A DNA stretch of 64,000 nt from UMGS1251 sp036666555 (GCA_036666555.1 JAVWVS010000001.1:1-64000); one strand, 5' to 3'; shown: positions 45,340 through 55,680, counted from the first letter of the stretch. The notes: generated by a model not told the origin, from the sequence alone. Made by a program: numbers and translations.

Positions 45340-47325
45340 GAACTGGAATGCCACAAAGATAAAGGTAATCTTTGTACTGCCGACTTCTCGGTGAATGGTA
45401 GCAATGGCGGCGGTACAAGGAATGTATAACAAGCAGAATACCATCATGGCGTAGGCACTGGCACCGCCGAATCCCATGCCACCTAAGACTGTGAGCATGG
45501 AGCCCATACCTGCAGGGGCGGTAATGTTTTGAATTCCAAATAGCACACTACAACTGGATACTACTACTTCTTTGGCGGCGATTCCGGCAATGAGTGCCAC
45601 TACAATTTGCCAATATCCAAGACCTATTGGCTGAAAAATGGGTACGATGGCTTTTCCTACTATGGAGCCAAAACTTTGCGAAATATCATGGACATAACCA
45701 TGAGGACCAAAGTTCAATATGACCCACATAATTACAGAAGCAATGAAAATGACGCTTCCTGCTTTTGATAAGTAATCCTTTACTTTTTCCCAGACATAGA
45801 TGGCGATGGTTCTGGCATTGGGTGTTTTATATTCCGGCAGTTCAATCAAAAGAGAAAGCTCCGCTTTGCTTCCGTCTATTTTAGAAAGGATAAAAGCGGT
45901 GGTAATGGCAATCACAATGCCCAGCAAATACATGGAGTAGCAAACAAGCATGGCTCGTTTTCCAAAGAACATCTGGGAGAAAAGCACATAAATGGGTAAT
46001 CTTGCACTACAAGACATAAAGGGAGTGATGAGAATGGTCTTTAATCGGTCCTTGCGGTGCTCTAAGGCACGGGAAGCCATAATTGCCGGAACCGAGCATC
46101 CAAAGCCCAGAACAAGTGGCAGAAATGCCCGACCGGATAAGCCAATTCGACTCATAATGTCATCCATGACAAATGCCACTCGAGCCATATATCCACTGTC
46201 TTCCAGAAAAGCTAAGGCCAAAAACAGAATGAAGATATTCGGAAGAAAAGTCAAAATCCCTCCCACACCGGAAATGATTCCATTTACAATTAAAGAAATC
46301 AGCATGTCGTTGGTATGGACAGCAGTCAACCCTTGAGTTACCAGGGTTGAGAACCAGCCAAGACCGATTTCAAAATATCCTTTCATAAAGTCACCAATGG
46401 TAAAGGTAAAGAAGAACACCAGTGCCATAATGCCGAGAAAAATAGGAAGCCCCAGATATTTACTGGTCATCAGTCGGTCGATGCGTTCGGTGGATTGTTC
46501 TTTTTGATTTTTGTTTACTAACACTTCTGCAATGATTTCTTCAATAAAATTATATTTTTGGTTAATAATATCTTTTTCATAACTGCGATCCAATACATCG
46601 TTCAGTTCCAAGGGATACTGTTCGATAATCTTCGGATCCTTCTCTAAAAATTTAATAGCATGCCAGCGTTTTGCCTCCAAATCCGGATAATGGACAGCCA
46701 GAGCATCTGTTAAAATGTCAATTTTATCTTCGATATAATCTTCGTATACCATGGCGTATTCATCGTGATGGTTGTGTTTATGTCTGGTTTTCGAGGGATG
46801 GTGGTGGATAAAGGGTCCCTGATTAGAATATTCTTTGTGGTGTGCTACTGCATGCATCAAAATAGAGAGACCGGATTTCTTGCGGGCAGAGACCGGAATT
46901 ACCGGAACGCCAAGCATTTCGGGAAGCCGGTGTAGATCAATCTCCATACCTCGTTCCTCTATGATGTCCATCATATTCAATGCGAGGACTACCGGTTTTT
47001 CCAGTTCGATTAACTGCAGTGTCAGATACAAGTTACGCTCCAGAGAAGAGGCATCTGCCACATCTACGATAATGTCAATATCTTCACTCATAATACACTC
47101 CCGGGAAACGGTCTCTTCCATGGTGTAGGAAGTAAGACTGTAAATACCCGGCAGGTCAATCAGATTAAACTCCTGACCTTTATAGGTGGCGTGGCCTTCT
47201 TTTTTTTCAACGGTCACACCGGGCCAGTTGGCAACTTTTAAGTTAGCACCGGTATAAGCATTAAATAAAGTGGTCTTTCCACAGTTTGGATTTCCGATGA
47301 ATCCTACATGTATGGTGTCATTCAT
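45286..47325 (-). CDS. feoB: Ferrous iron transport protein B
   Basis: 679 residues. N-terminal GTPase: G1 GNPNCGKTT (11-19), G3 DLPG (57-60), G4 NMMD, G5 VSARK. Between the GTPase and the membrane part lies a His-rich insert (nine His between 162 and 187). The C-terminal half has two Gate-type repeats and about ten helices (GFGCSVPAIMASR and GIAAKEVVVSS). It imports Fe2+ under anaerobic conditions. Starts with an ATGA overlap to feoA; its 3' end runs antisense into the S-component-like gene. Confidence 0.95.
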   Translation of the reverse strand: MNDTIHVGFIGNPNCGKTTLFNAYTGANLKVANWPGVTVEKKEGHATYKGQEFNLIDLPGIYSLTSYTMEETVSRECIMSEDIDIIVDVADASSLERNLYLTLQLIELEKPVVLALNMMDIIEERGMEIDLHRLPEMLGVPVIPVSARKKSGLSILMHAVAHHKEYSNQGPFIHHHPSKTRHKHNHHDEYAMVYEDYIEDKIDILTDALAVHYPDLEAKRWHAIKFLEKDPKIIEQYPLELNDVLDRSYEKDIINQKYNFIEEIIAEVLVNKNQKEQSTERIDRLMTSKYLGLPIFLGIMALVFFFTFTIGDFMKGYFEIGLGWFSTLVTQGLTAVHTNDMLISLIVNGIISGVGGILTFLPNIFILFLALAFLEDSGYMARVAFVMDDIMSRIGLSGRAFLPLVLGFGCSVPAIMASRALEHRKDRLKTILITPFMSCSARLPIYVLFSQMFFGKRAMLVCYSMYLLGIVIAITTAFILSKIDGSKAELSLLIELPEYKTPNARTIAIYVWEKVKDYLSKAGSVIFIASVIMWVILNFGPHGYVHDISQSFGSIVGKAIVPIFQPIGLGYWQIVVALIAGIAAKEVVVSSCSVLFGIQNITAPAGMGSMLTVLGGMGFGGASAYAMMVFCLLYIPCTAAIATIHREVGSTKITFIFVAFQFLVAWVMSFLVYHIGLLF

Positions 47326-47549
47326 GAGGCCACCTCCTGAATGTCGATATGGTCTGCAATGCGCTTGCCAAGTGCAAATCGAGTTCCACGAAAGCGCAGA
47401 ATCATGGAGCCTTTTTTAGCATTATTAAGGATGGTGACTTGTGTGCCCTCGGTCAGTCCCAAGGCTTCTAAACGCCGCTCCAATCCCAGCTCAATGGCAA
47501 TGCTTTTCACAGTATAAGTATGATCTGTCAGACCTTGTTTTAATGTCAT
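47322..47549 (-). CDS. feoA: Ferrous iron transport protein A
   Basis: 75 residues, SH3-like FeoA fold (LGLTEGTQVTILNNAKKGSMILRFRGTRFALGKRIADHI). It assists FeoB at the cytoplasmic face. First gene of the feoAB operon, preceded by GGAG and a Fur-type box. Confidence 0.93.
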   Translation of the reverse strand: MTLKQGLTDHTYTVKSIAIELGLERRLEALGLTEGTQVTILNNAKKGSMILRFRGTRFALGKRIADHIDIQEVAS

Positions 47550-47567
47550 AATGAGGAGCTCCTTAAT

Positions 47568-47586
47568 ATTAATGAGAATTATTATC
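47568..47586 (-). promoter_or_regulatory. Fur-type iron box upstream of feoA
   Basis: Read on the - strand, GATAATAATTCTCATTAAT matches the 19-base Fur consensus at about 14 positions. It lies between the promoter and the feoA ribosome site, so iron-loaded repressor would block transcription. Confidence 0.75.
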
Positions 47587-47598
47587 TTTTACAAATTC

Positions 47599-47627
47599 AT
47601 TATAAGCAAGGTGGGGGAAAAATGCAA
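47599..47627 (-). promoter_or_regulatory. Sigma-A-type promoter of feoAB
   Basis: On the - strand: TTGCAT (47627-47622), 17 bases, TATAAT (47604-47599). Optimal spacing; the Fur box begins 12 bases downstream of the -10 box. Confidence 0.85.
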
Positions 47628-47638
47628 GTAAAAAAATG

Positions 47639-47667
47639 TTGATTGTACATGGGGACACGAGTATAAT
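47639..47667 (+). promoter_or_regulatory. Sigma-A-type promoter of the CmpB-like gene
   Basis: TTGATT (47639-47644), 17 bases, TATAAT (47662-47667), leading to ATG 47696 with AGGAGG in between. Divergent from the feoAB promoter, about 12 bases apart. Confidence 0.8.
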
Positions 47668-47695
47668 GAGACATATTTAAGAGGAGGCTCATCAA

Positions 47696-48514
47696 ATGAC
47701 ACTTTACTATTATATGCTTTACTTCTTTATCTATGGTTTTCTGGGATGGTGCACAGAAGTCGCCTTTGCAGCAGTGAAATCGAAACAATTTGTCAATAGG
47801 GGATTTTTAAATGGTCCGATATGTCCGATCTATGGAATCGGAGTAGGAATCGTAGTAGCACTATTAAGTTCTTATCGAAACAATTTAATTGCTTTATATG
47901 TTGCATCTGTGATTATTGTGACGGTATTGGAATGGGTGACCGGACTGGTTTTGGAAAAAGTTTTTCACGATAAATGGTGGGATTATTCGGAAATGCCTTT
48001 GAATTTGAATGGATATGTATGTCTTCTTTTTTCTATGATCTGGGGAGTGGCATGTGTAGTGATTGTGGATTTTATCCATCCACTGATTCATAGAGGTCTT
48101 GCTTTTGTTCCCAAGATAGTAGGAATCATCGTGCTGGTGATGTTTAGTATCATTATCGTCATAGACTTATATGTAACTGTATCCGGTATTTTAAAACTAA
48201 ACAAACGATTAGAGAGAATGTCGATTATTGCGAACGAACTACACAATCTATCAGAGCAGTTGGGGGAAAATATATACAAAGGAATTGCAGATACGGTAGA
48301 AAGAGAGGAAGCGACGAAGAAGAAACTAGATGTGGCTTCCCAGGAGATGCGGGAACGGGCAACAGAACTAAAGAGACGATATCAAGAGCTATCAGCAGGG
48401 TACTCGAAAGTGCATAAACGTCTGATCGATGCATTTCCCAAAATGCAATCGAAGAGATATAAAGAGGCCCTGCGTGATATCCAGAAAAAACAGTGGGCTA
48501 AATTTCGAAAGTAG
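47696..48514 (+). CDS. CmpB/type IV ABC-permease-like membrane protein
   Basis: 272 residues. Residues 1-165 hold about five helices with the family pattern YGFLGWCTEV, NRGFLNGPICPIYGIG and KVFHDKWWDYS, known as putative ABC-transporter type IV (CmpB-like), although no ATPase is nearby. The last 100 residues form a charged coiled coil (KRLERMSIIANELHNLSEQ onward). Function unknown in practice. The 3' end overlaps the opposing zinc-ribbon gene by 17 bases. Confidence 0.78.
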   Translation: MTLYYYMLYFFIYGFLGWCTEVAFAAVKSKQFVNRGFLNGPICPIYGIGVGIVVALLSSYRNNLIALYVASVIIVTVLEWVTGLVLEKVFHDKWWDYSEMPLNLNGYVCLLFSMIWGVACVVIVDFIHPLIHRGLAFVPKIVGIIVLVMFSIIIVIDLYVTVSGILKLNKRLERMSIIANELHNLSEQLGENIYKGIADTVEREEATKKKLDVASQEMRERATELKRRYQELSAGYSKVHKRLIDAFPKMQSKRYKEALRDIQKKQWAKFRK

Positions 48515-48962
48515 GAAGGTCTTCATAAGCAAGACCGCCGTGGCGCATCTTGCTTGTGGGTACGTTTAATCGGGTGTCCACAGAGGCTGTGGGCACATGT
48601 TTTGATACGAATTTATTAAAAAATGGAATTTTACTTTTATTTAAGTACAATGCAATAAAGGCAATCATCAAAAGAATTAAAATAGCAAATAAAACAATCA
48701 GTGTGTTGAGGCATCCACCAGAACGTTTTTGCTTTTGGGGTTTTGGGGCGTTTTGGGTAGGAACCGGTTGTTTTGCAGGCTTTTTGGAAGCCTTTGGAAT
48801 AATATCTACCGAAGCGCCTGAAGACAGTGTCTTTTCAATGTTTTTCTTAATCTTACAGCGATCACAAAAAGCATAACGGTTATAAATTGGATCGCCATAC
48901 TTATTTTCTCCCATTATGATATCTTTTTCTCGCATTTCTTGACCACATTTACTGCACTTCAT
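48498..48962 (-). CDS. Zinc-ribbon single-pass membrane protein
   Basis: 154 residues from ATG at 48962 (reading MKCSKCGQEM), with GAAGGGA upstream; a frame extending to 49007 lacks a site. Two CxxC pairs (CSKC near 3-6 and CDRC near 33-36) form a probable zinc ribbon, followed by a Lys/Pro/Gln linker, one hydrophobic helix (about 83-105) and a 45-residue outside tail. Function unknown. Convergent with the CmpB-like gene. Confidence 0.7.
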   Translation of the reverse strand: MKCSKCGQEMREKDIIMGENKYGDPIYNRYAFCDRCKIKKNIEKTLSSGASVDIIPKASKKPAKQPVPTQNAPKPQKQKRSGGCLNTLIVLFAILILLMIAFIALYLNKSKIPFFNKFVSKHVPTASVDTRLNVPTSKMRHGGLAYEDLPTFEI

Positions 48963-49086
48963 GTCGTTCCCTTCTTTCGTGAAAATGTTCTTACAATAAA
49001 ATACCATTCCCAGAGCAAAGTGTCAAGAAAAGCTGTAAATAGTAGTTTTAAATTAGGTGGAAATTAGATGAAAAGGGCTGCAAAGA

Positions 49087-49113
49087 TTGATTTTTTCTGT
49101 AATTTAGTATAGT
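49087..49113 (+). promoter_or_regulatory. Weak promoter candidate of the minor-pilin operon
   Basis: TTGATT (49087-49092), 15 bases, TATAGT (49108-49113), 42 bases ahead of ATG 49156. The spacing is short; overlapping -10-like TATACA at 49113 offers an alternative. Confidence 0.35.
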
Positions 49114-49155
49114 ATACATACAAGGGATAGTAGTATTATCAATAAGGTGGAGCAC

Positions 49156-52100
49156 ATGAAAAACAAGAAGAAAAACAATCATCAAAGTGGTTTTACACTC
49201 ATTGAAGTTATTGTAGTGTGTGTCATTCTCGGAATTCTTACCGGATTAGCAATTGGAGCGCTGGGGTTATATCAAAGAAGCGCCACTTTTCGAAAGAATA
49301 ATGAATATGCACAGACTCTTTTTGGTGCGGCACAAACTGCTTTTTCCCAGAAAAAAGAAGCAGGACAGTTAGAGAATCTTGTGGAAAAGATGAAAACGGA
49401 GAAGAACAATCAGCTAACACCGGATATGATTACAGGCGGAGCGAAGTCGCAGATGCAAGCGGTTCCGGAGAATCGGCTTTTTTATTTTATTTATGAAAAA
49501 GGAAGAAGTACATATGATCCCAATGTGAAGGAAGAGGAAAAAACGGCCGATCAGATTGTGTATGAGATGATAGAACCATACGTGTATGATGCAGATGTGT
49601 TAAATGCCACTTTTTGCGTGGAATTCGATCCGGAAGATGGGGTTGTATGGGCGGTTTTATATAATAGCCGGGCATCCCAGTTCCATTATGGAAAAGGGGA
49701 GTCCACAGAAGAGAATAATGGTATCACAGATAGAAATACAGGGGCAAGAAGCCACGTGCTTCTAGGATATTATGGCGTGGATATGCTGTCTGCCAAAGCT
49801 CCGGCAGCACGAGTGAAGAATCTGATTCAGAATATGAAGCTGGAGAATGGGGAAACTTTGGAATTACAGTGGAACCTGAATCCCAAATATAAAGGTCGGG
49901 GAAATTATACTTACACTATTCGGCTATATGATGCGGAGACGAAGAAGCTGGCATGTTCCTTTAAAGTCAATGATAAGCAAAAACATGGGAATGTGATTAC
50001 GAATCAAATGGATGCTTCCATTATCTCGGATGTTACAACATATACATATGCTAAAGATGGGACCAAAACAAAAACGGAATTAGCAGGTACTAATTTTGCG
50101 GCATATGTAGACAAAGATGAGAACTACCATCTTATCTTGGATGGGGTGGATTTGGATGCGGCTACAAAAATGAACGACGATAAACAAAATATCTATCAAG
50201 CCACCTATTCCATCAAACGGCTTTTAACGTCTGCGGAAGATATCTATGTGCGTATGCAGGCTGTGGGTGAAAAGTATCAATCCAGTTCTTGGAAACAGAC
50301 GCAATCCGAAAGTGCATACTTTGGGAAAACAGTGATAACAACGAATCCGGATAAAAAAGAAAAGATACGGACTTGCGATATCGAAAATGCAAGACATTTA
50401 TTCAATATTCGATTTACAGAAAAAGAGAATGAGGTATCAAAAGAGAAGTATGTGTACCAACAGACAAAAGATGTGGCATGGGACTGGGATGGCAAAGACC
50501 AAGGAATCCTGCAACACAAAAAGGTCTATGATAAACAAAAAAAGGTGCCATACAACCCGAAAAATGTAGCATTTCCGGCTATTGAAAAGCTACAAAAGAA
50601 CAGCGTTTATAAAAGTAAGGAGAATGATAAAAATCAGACCATCACAGGTCTGGTGCTGAAGGAAAGAAAGAATCAGGAGAGTGACTCAAATCCATTGGGT
50701 CTATTTGGCGTTAACGAGGGTAGGATTCAAGACATCACATTTCAAAGTGCAACCGTGGAAGGTATGAGGTATGTAGGAACGGTCTGTGGAGTGAATTATG
50801 GAGAATTAGCCCATATTACTGTGAATGAAACAAGTAAGATAACCGGTCACAACTATGTAGGAGGTATTGCAGGAAGTGATATTACCGGACGACCAATCAC
50901 CCCACCAACAGCAGGATCGGGGGAAGAGTCATCCTATCGATTTGAAAACAAAAGAAGTTACCAAAATCTCGAGAACAAAGCTTCCGTAGAGGGAAATAGT
51001 TATGTAGGTGGAATCGTTGGATATCTCCATGGAATCTATGGAACGAATTTGATGAGTCCAACAATTATTACCGTGGATACTTGTAAGAACACAGGGCTCA
51101 TTCAATCCACGGATCGAAATGGAATCTGTATTGGTGGAATTGCCGGATACAATGAGGCTTCCATCTTAAAAGGATGCACCAATAGAACCACTTTTACAAA
51201 GGCACAAGAAGAGCAGCTGGCGGATACTGCTGGAAGGGAACAACTGAAGGGGAATTTTGTAGGCGGAATTGTTGGGCTGGATGTTAAGGGACAATTTGTT
51301 CAATGTACCAGTGGAATCAAGGAAGGGGAGAATCGGTTTCATGATTATGTCATTGGACGAAACTTTGTAGGGGGCATTGTCGGGTTCCATGCAAGGGAAG
51401 TAACAGATACCGTTACGGTGCCAAGTGGACTACCGGACAAAGAGGGCACGGCGATTACGGGCAATCATACGAATGTGGTAGGAGAATCTTATGTCGGCGG
51501 AGTGACCGGGGTAGTGGGAAAGCTGAAAGGACCACTTGCCAGCTTACTAAAATTAAATGGAACATCCATTGATGCAGTAATGGTTTCAGAGGAAACTATT
51601 ACTGATGGTGGAGCCAGCAGATGGGAAAACACCGGCGTAGTGGCAGCAACCAAAGCTTATGCAGGGGGAATCACCGGGTATAATAGTGGAATCTTATTAG
51701 GGTGTACCACTCAGACCCAACCAGATGCCGGTTTGATTGCCTTTATCCAATCTTTCACCAAGAATGTTGAAAAGGGAGACTATATAGGTGGAATCACCGG
51801 ATATAATTGTGGACAAATTTATACAATCGATGAGAATATATCCAGTGTTGTCATTGGAAATGATTATGTGGGAGGTACCGTAGGGTACAATGAAGTAAAC
51901 GGGACGGTGTCCCAGCAACAAGTGAATGGAAGTTATGCAAGTGGCAATGATTTCGTGGGAGGTCACGTAGGATTAAACCGGAATCCGGATTTGTTATTAA
52001 CCACATCCACACAAATGGTCATGAGACCCAGTCGTGTAGATGGACGTCTCTATGTGGGTGGCGTTTTGGGTGGCAATATTGTGACAGGTGGGAAGACAAA

Positions 52101-55100
52101 TAAGTGCTATGTGGATAATCCAAAGGGAACGGTTGAAGGACTTGCATTTGTAGGGGGATTTATCGGGTATAACAAGGTGGTCAATGCTGCATATGATGCA
52201 ACGGAGATTACAGGACCGTTAAGTCACGTCAGTCTATGGGATGAACAAAATGAATTCAGCATCATGGGTGTGGCCAATCAAGTGCGAGGATTGGATGGCA
52301 CGGCTGAATACCAAGATTCTCCGCTCATTATTCAAGGGGATCTGAACACACCGGTGGATAGCCAATTTGGTCAAGTGACAGCAGGAATCTATGGAGGAGG
52401 CATTCTCGGATACAATGCAGGTGTTTCTAATGTGCTGGTTCAGAATATAACCAGTCAAACACCCATAGAGACGAAATATGTGGTGGTAGAAGAAGGGGAT
52501 TATTCTTATGCCGGAGGAATTATAGGAGAAGTATCGCCTAATATGACCATCATACATTGCGAGAATACGGCATCTAATCAATTGCATTCCCCGGGAGCAG
52601 TGGCTCTTGGTGGAATTACGGAATGCAATAGAGGAACGATTCAGAATTGTAGAGCCTATACGATTGGGACCAATGAGCGAGAACGTGTGGGAGGAATTGC
52701 AGGTGTGAATAAAGCACTTATCCGTGGCTGTGATGTCAATGTTATCTTTGGTAGTCAGACGGTACAAGGCAAAAATGTGGTAGGTGGTATAGTAGCTCAA
52801 AATTATGGCAGAGTGGAGAATTGTACGAATCAGGGAAATATAAACGGCGGAACCAACAAAGGTGGAATCATCGGACAGGCACTGCAAGGCAGTGTAACTA
52901 CGGGCTGTGTGAATGAGGGAAACATTACGGCGGATCAAAATAGTGGTGGAATCATCGGACAGGTGATGCAAGGGGCTACGGTGGAAAGCTGTAGCAATAA
53001 AGGCGCAGTGACAGCGAATCAAAATAGTGGTGGTGGAATTATAGGGTCTGTTGCTGGATTGACAGAAGCACTTATGGTTACGGGGTGCTATAACCAAGGA
53101 GCAATCACCGGATTTGGTTCATTAGGCGGCGTAGTAGGAACAATGACTGAAAATGTAAATATTGCCACCATACAAAATTGTGTGAATGTAGGAACGGTAC
53201 AAGATAATGCATCTGGAACTTGTGCAGGTATTTTAGGAAAGACAGATGGCACAGCCAATGTGGCAATGAATGCCAATCGCAACTATGGAACATCGCCACA
53301 ACCGATTACCGGAGGCAATCGTACTTTTTCGGGAATTATCGGAACAGCTAGCTCAAATGCAACGTTGACCGGAAACTTTGGTGTAGCCGGATGGACGATG
53401 AATCCGAATGGAACGTTGCCCAATCAGCTAGTGGTAGGATGTGCATATCCAATTACCAATTCCAGAACGGTTGTGGATAAGGGCAATTATTATTTTACGG
53501 ATGAAAAGCCCACTAAAAATCCACAAGTAACCACTACAGGGGCTACAATATCCAATGCATGGGGTCCCATTACTCCAGAGACTTCGGTTATGAATATGTT
53601 TGATGGAAAAAATGACACTTCTTGTGAGTATAATGGTGCACAATATAATTCAGCAACATCCAATATTTTTCTTGATTTTGATGGGGAATATCCAATCAAA
53701 ACTATTAGAATGATATGGGGAGGGGAACCAAGTCAAAAGGAATACTCCATTGTTGTCTATGATAAAACGGCAGAATACATTAATAGGAAAGGGATAGGTA
53801 CAGCTAATGGAGAGGATTATACGGAAATTTTCATATCCCAACCATTCACTACCAATAGGATGGTAGTCCAAATTGACGCAAAGAATAGTAGTAAAAAAGT
53901 AAATATAGCAGAGATTAGAATTAATGGACAGCAAGTAATCCCATTTTTTAGCGGAAAATCTCAGGTGCTAGAGTTGTTGCAAGGTAGTAGTAGGGTAATG
54001 GATTCGAAAAAGGGTCTGGGCACAAAACTGTATGTGAAACAGAAGAAAAAATCGTGGGATATTACGGATAATAAGGGGAAGGTTTTAATTCCTGATTTGA
54101 CTAGTAATCCAACGGATTTAGAATTTAATGGGAATATTGCGCAGGTGGATATCGATGCGGACAAGCAAACTCCCATCAACTCACGCTATGCGATGTATCA
54201 ATCCATTGACGGGCAACTACTGGCATATCTCGGTGAGTCAAAGAACCCTGGAAGACGGCAAAATAACACCCCATCTAAAAAAGTAGAGTATGGGCAGATA
54301 CCGCAACCAACGGCACAGTTGGCAGATTTAAACAAAGACGCTTACACCTACCACATCTCATGGCAGCCGTACGTGATAGAAGAGGAACTGGCAGAGCTTG
54401 ATTACTACATGGTTACCGTGGAAGATCAAGATAAGAAAGTGCCAACCGTGCAATATCAAGGAACACCGGAGCAGTCTTCGCTAGAGGCAGATTTAGAAGC
54501 CTTTGCCGGTAAGACGGTAGAAATATCCGTTTGCGCCAAGGCAAAAGCAGATGCGGTGGTTTATCAAGATGCACCGAAGGGTGTGAAATACGTTATGAAT
54601 CTTCCAAAACGAGTGGAAACCCCAGATGTCGGGCAACTAAAAGTGGAGTCCCAAGAAACGAGTCAAGAAGCATTTATACAAGAGGGCATCCAGATTGCCA
54701 TGACAAATGCGAAGAACAAAGCAACCGGACATTACCGCATGCGGGCAGCCCTCTATGCTGACCGTGAGAAAACGAATCTCATTGCAGATTTAGGTGAGAT
54801 GGAGATGAACGGAAATCTGCAAGCGGGCGAATGTAAACTGATGGGAATTTCACCGGATGATGCAGGACATTATCTAGTGATACAAGTGAAAGGCATATCC
54901 GAAAAGAATATGAATTCCCAGTGGTCAGCGGAAGGAATCTATCCTCTTTCCACAATCAAAGTGACAACACCGAATATGACAGAAATACAAGAAACCAGAA
55001 CCTATAAAGAACTTCAGACCCAGGATGTTAGTGGTGTTATTACGTCTCGTGAGGTGGAAAAGTCCGTAGAGCAAAATGCACTTGCTTGGGAATACGACAA

Positions 55101-55680
55101 ATATATAGGCACCTATGGCATCGATATTACACCATTCCCGTGGAATCACCTACAGGAGCAATTCCATTTGCGTGTGACAAAAAATCCGGAGGGAGAACCA
55201 TTTACCATTACGAAATTGACAGACCGAATGAATCCGGACGGAACACCTATCTGGGAAGGATTACCGACAGTACCGGAATTGGTGGTGGATTATCCCAATG
55301 AATTGGAAGAAAGTAATACTAGAATATATTCCTATGCATTTGGATACCAGCGGGAACAGATAGGAACTGCGGTGTTAGAAGACGGAACTTCCTACGAGTA
55401 TCAGATTGTGCCGCAAGGATATGTGGAGTGTGTAGAATATACGAAAAAAGACATGGAAACCAAGTATTCCTTCCGACTGGTCATGCCAGATGTTACAACA
55501 GATGCCGGACTTCATGGAATTTATGGAACAGATAATCGGAATTACTTATTTACAAATGCAGTAACCGTAACTACAGAATCCATAGATGGAGCACGTTACG
55601 CCAACTCCCGCCCAATGAAATGGTGGAGAGAGACCGATGTCAATGGAAATCCGATTACGAAAATCGAAGAACAAAAATAG
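49156..55680 (+). CDS. Giant modular type IV pilin-like adhesin with GLUG repeats and F5/8C-like domain
   Basis: 2174 residues from ATG 49156 (AAGGTGGAG upstream). Class III prepilin leader: cleavage predicted after Gly12 before FTLIEVIVVC, followed by the hydrophobic pilin helix. Residues about 535-1400 carry around twenty GLUG-type units (YVGGIAG, NKGGIIGQ and similar), which in known proteins form beta-helix-like adhesive rods. At about 1450-1600 an F5/8 type C-like domain appears (MFDGKNDTSCEYN to AEIRINGQ). The remaining 570 residues look like beta-rich Fn3/Ig-type modules. No sortase signal or C-terminal membrane anchor. Followed by pseudopilin genes. Inferred: an adhesin presented at the tip of the pilus. 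Confidence 0.85.
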   Translation: MKNKKKNNHQSGFTLIEVIVVCVILGILTGLAIGALGLYQRSATFRKNNEYAQTLFGAAQTAFSQKKEAGQLENLVEKMKTEKNNQLTPDMITGGAKSQMQAVPENRLFYFIYEKGRSTYDPNVKEEEKTADQIVYEMIEPYVYDADVLNATFCVEFDPEDGVVWAVLYNSRASQFHYGKGESTEENNGITDRNTGARSHVLLGYYGVDMLSAKAPAARVKNLIQNMKLENGETLELQWNLNPKYKGRGNYTYTIRLYDAETKKLACSFKVNDKQKHGNVITNQMDASIISDVTTYTYAKDGTKTKTELAGTNFAAYVDKDENYHLILDGVDLDAATKMNDDKQNIYQATYSIKRLLTSAEDIYVRMQAVGEKYQSSSWKQTQSESAYFGKTVITTNPDKKEKIRTCDIENARHLFNIRFTEKENEVSKEKYVYQQTKDVAWDWDGKDQGILQHKKVYDKQKKVPYNPKNVAFPAIEKLQKNSVYKSKENDKNQTITGLVLKERKNQESDSNPLGLFGVNEGRIQDITFQSATVEGMRYVGTVCGVNYGELAHITVNETSKITGHNYVGGIAGSDITGRPITPPTAGSGEESSYRFENKRSYQNLENKASVEGNSYVGGIVGYLHGIYGTNLMSPTIITVDTCKNTGLIQSTDRNGICIGGIAGYNEASILKGCTNRTTFTKAQEEQLADTAGREQLKGNFVGGIVGLDVKGQFVQCTSGIKEGENRFHDYVIGRNFVGGIVGFHAREVTDTVTVPSGLPDKEGTAITGNHTNVVGESYVGGVTGVVGKLKGPLASLLKLNGTSIDAVMVSEETITDGGASRWENTGVVAATKAYAGGITGYNSGILLGCTTQTQPDAGLIAFIQSFTKNVEKGDYIGGITGYNCGQIYTIDENISSVVIGNDYVGGTVGYNEVNGTVSQQQVNGSYASGNDFVGGHVGLNRNPDLLLTTSTQMVMRPSRVDGRLYVGGVLGGNIVTGGKTNKCYVDNPKGTVEGLAFVGGFIGYNKVVNAAYDATEITGPLSHVSLWDEQNEFSIMGVANQVRGLDGTAEYQDSPLIIQGDLNTPVDSQFGQVTAGIYGGGILGYNAGVSNVLVQNITSQTPIETKYVVVEEGDYSYAGGIIGEVSPNMTIIHCENTASNQLHSPGAVALGGITECNRGTIQNCRAYTIGTNERERVGGIAGVNKALIRGCDVNVIFGSQTVQGKNVVGGIVAQNYGRVENCTNQGNINGGTNKGGIIGQALQGSVTTGCVNEGNITADQNSGGIIGQVMQGATVESCSNKGAVTANQNSGGGIIGSVAGLTEALMVTGCYNQGAITGFGSLGGVVGTMTENVNIATIQNCVNVGTVQDNASGTCAGILGKTDGTANVAMNANRNYGTSPQPITGGNRTFSGIIGTASSNATLTGNFGVAGWTMNPNGTLPNQLVVGCAYPITNSRTVVDKGNYYFTDEKPTKNPQVTTTGATISNAWGPITPETSVMNMFDGKNDTSCEYNGAQYNSATSNIFLDFDGEYPIKTIRMIWGGEPSQKEYSIVVYDKTAEYINRKGIGTANGEDYTEIFISQPFTTNRMVVQIDAKNSSKKVNIAEIRINGQQVIPFFSGKSQVLELLQGSSRVMDSKKGLGTKLYVKQKKKSWDITDNKGKVLIPDLTSNPTDLEFNGNIAQVDIDADKQTPINSRYAMYQSIDGQLLAYLGESKNPGRRQNNTPSKKVEYGQIPQPTAQLADLNKDAYTYHISWQPYVIEEELAELDYYMVTVEDQDKKVPTVQYQGTPEQSSLEADLEAFAGKTVEISVCAKAKADAVVYQDAPKGVKYVMNLPKRVETPDVGQLKVESQETSQEAFIQEGIQIAMTNAKNKATGHYRMRAALYADREKTNLIADLGEMEMNGNLQAGECKLMGISPDDAGHYLVIQVKGISEKNMNSQWSAEGIYPLSTIKVTTPNMTEIQETRTYKELQTQDVSGVITSREVEKSVEQNALAWEYDKYIGTYGIDITPFPWNHLQEQFHLRVTKNPEGEPFTITKLTDRMNPDGTPIWEGLPTVPELVVDYPNELEESNTRIYSYAFGYQREQIGTAVLEDGTSYEYQIVPQGYVECVEYTKKDMETKYSFRLVMPDVTTDAGLHGIYGTDNRNYLFTNAVTVTTESIDGARYANSRPMKWWRETDVNGNPITKIEEQK
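50770..53345 (+). repeat. GLUG-type repeat array inside the giant pilin gene
   Basis: Around twenty in-frame units centred on (Y/N/F)-V/A-G-G-I-(A/V/I/T)-G, spaced about 20-60 residues. The closest to each other lie at about 52840-53100 (GGIIGQ blocks with NQGNI, NEGNI, NKGAV), suggesting a recent expansion there. The nucleotide sequence is diverged elsewhere, so it is an old protein repeat and not a DNA satellite. Confidence 0.8.

Noticed and set aside
48527..48555. AAGCAAGA / TCTTGCTT stem as terminator between convergent genes
   Set aside because: It lies inside the coding end of the zinc-ribbon gene and has no U-tract on either side.
52234..53097. 287-codon open frame on the - strand inside the giant pilin gene
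   Set aside because: It is antisense to the GLUG repeats, Ser/Thr/Ile/His-rich by mirror composition, without ribosome site or recognisable domain.
52800..53100. Repeated GGIIGQ blocks as a possible CRISPR-like or satellite array
   Set aside because: The repeats are only protein-level, in frame, with variable spacing and diverged DNA.
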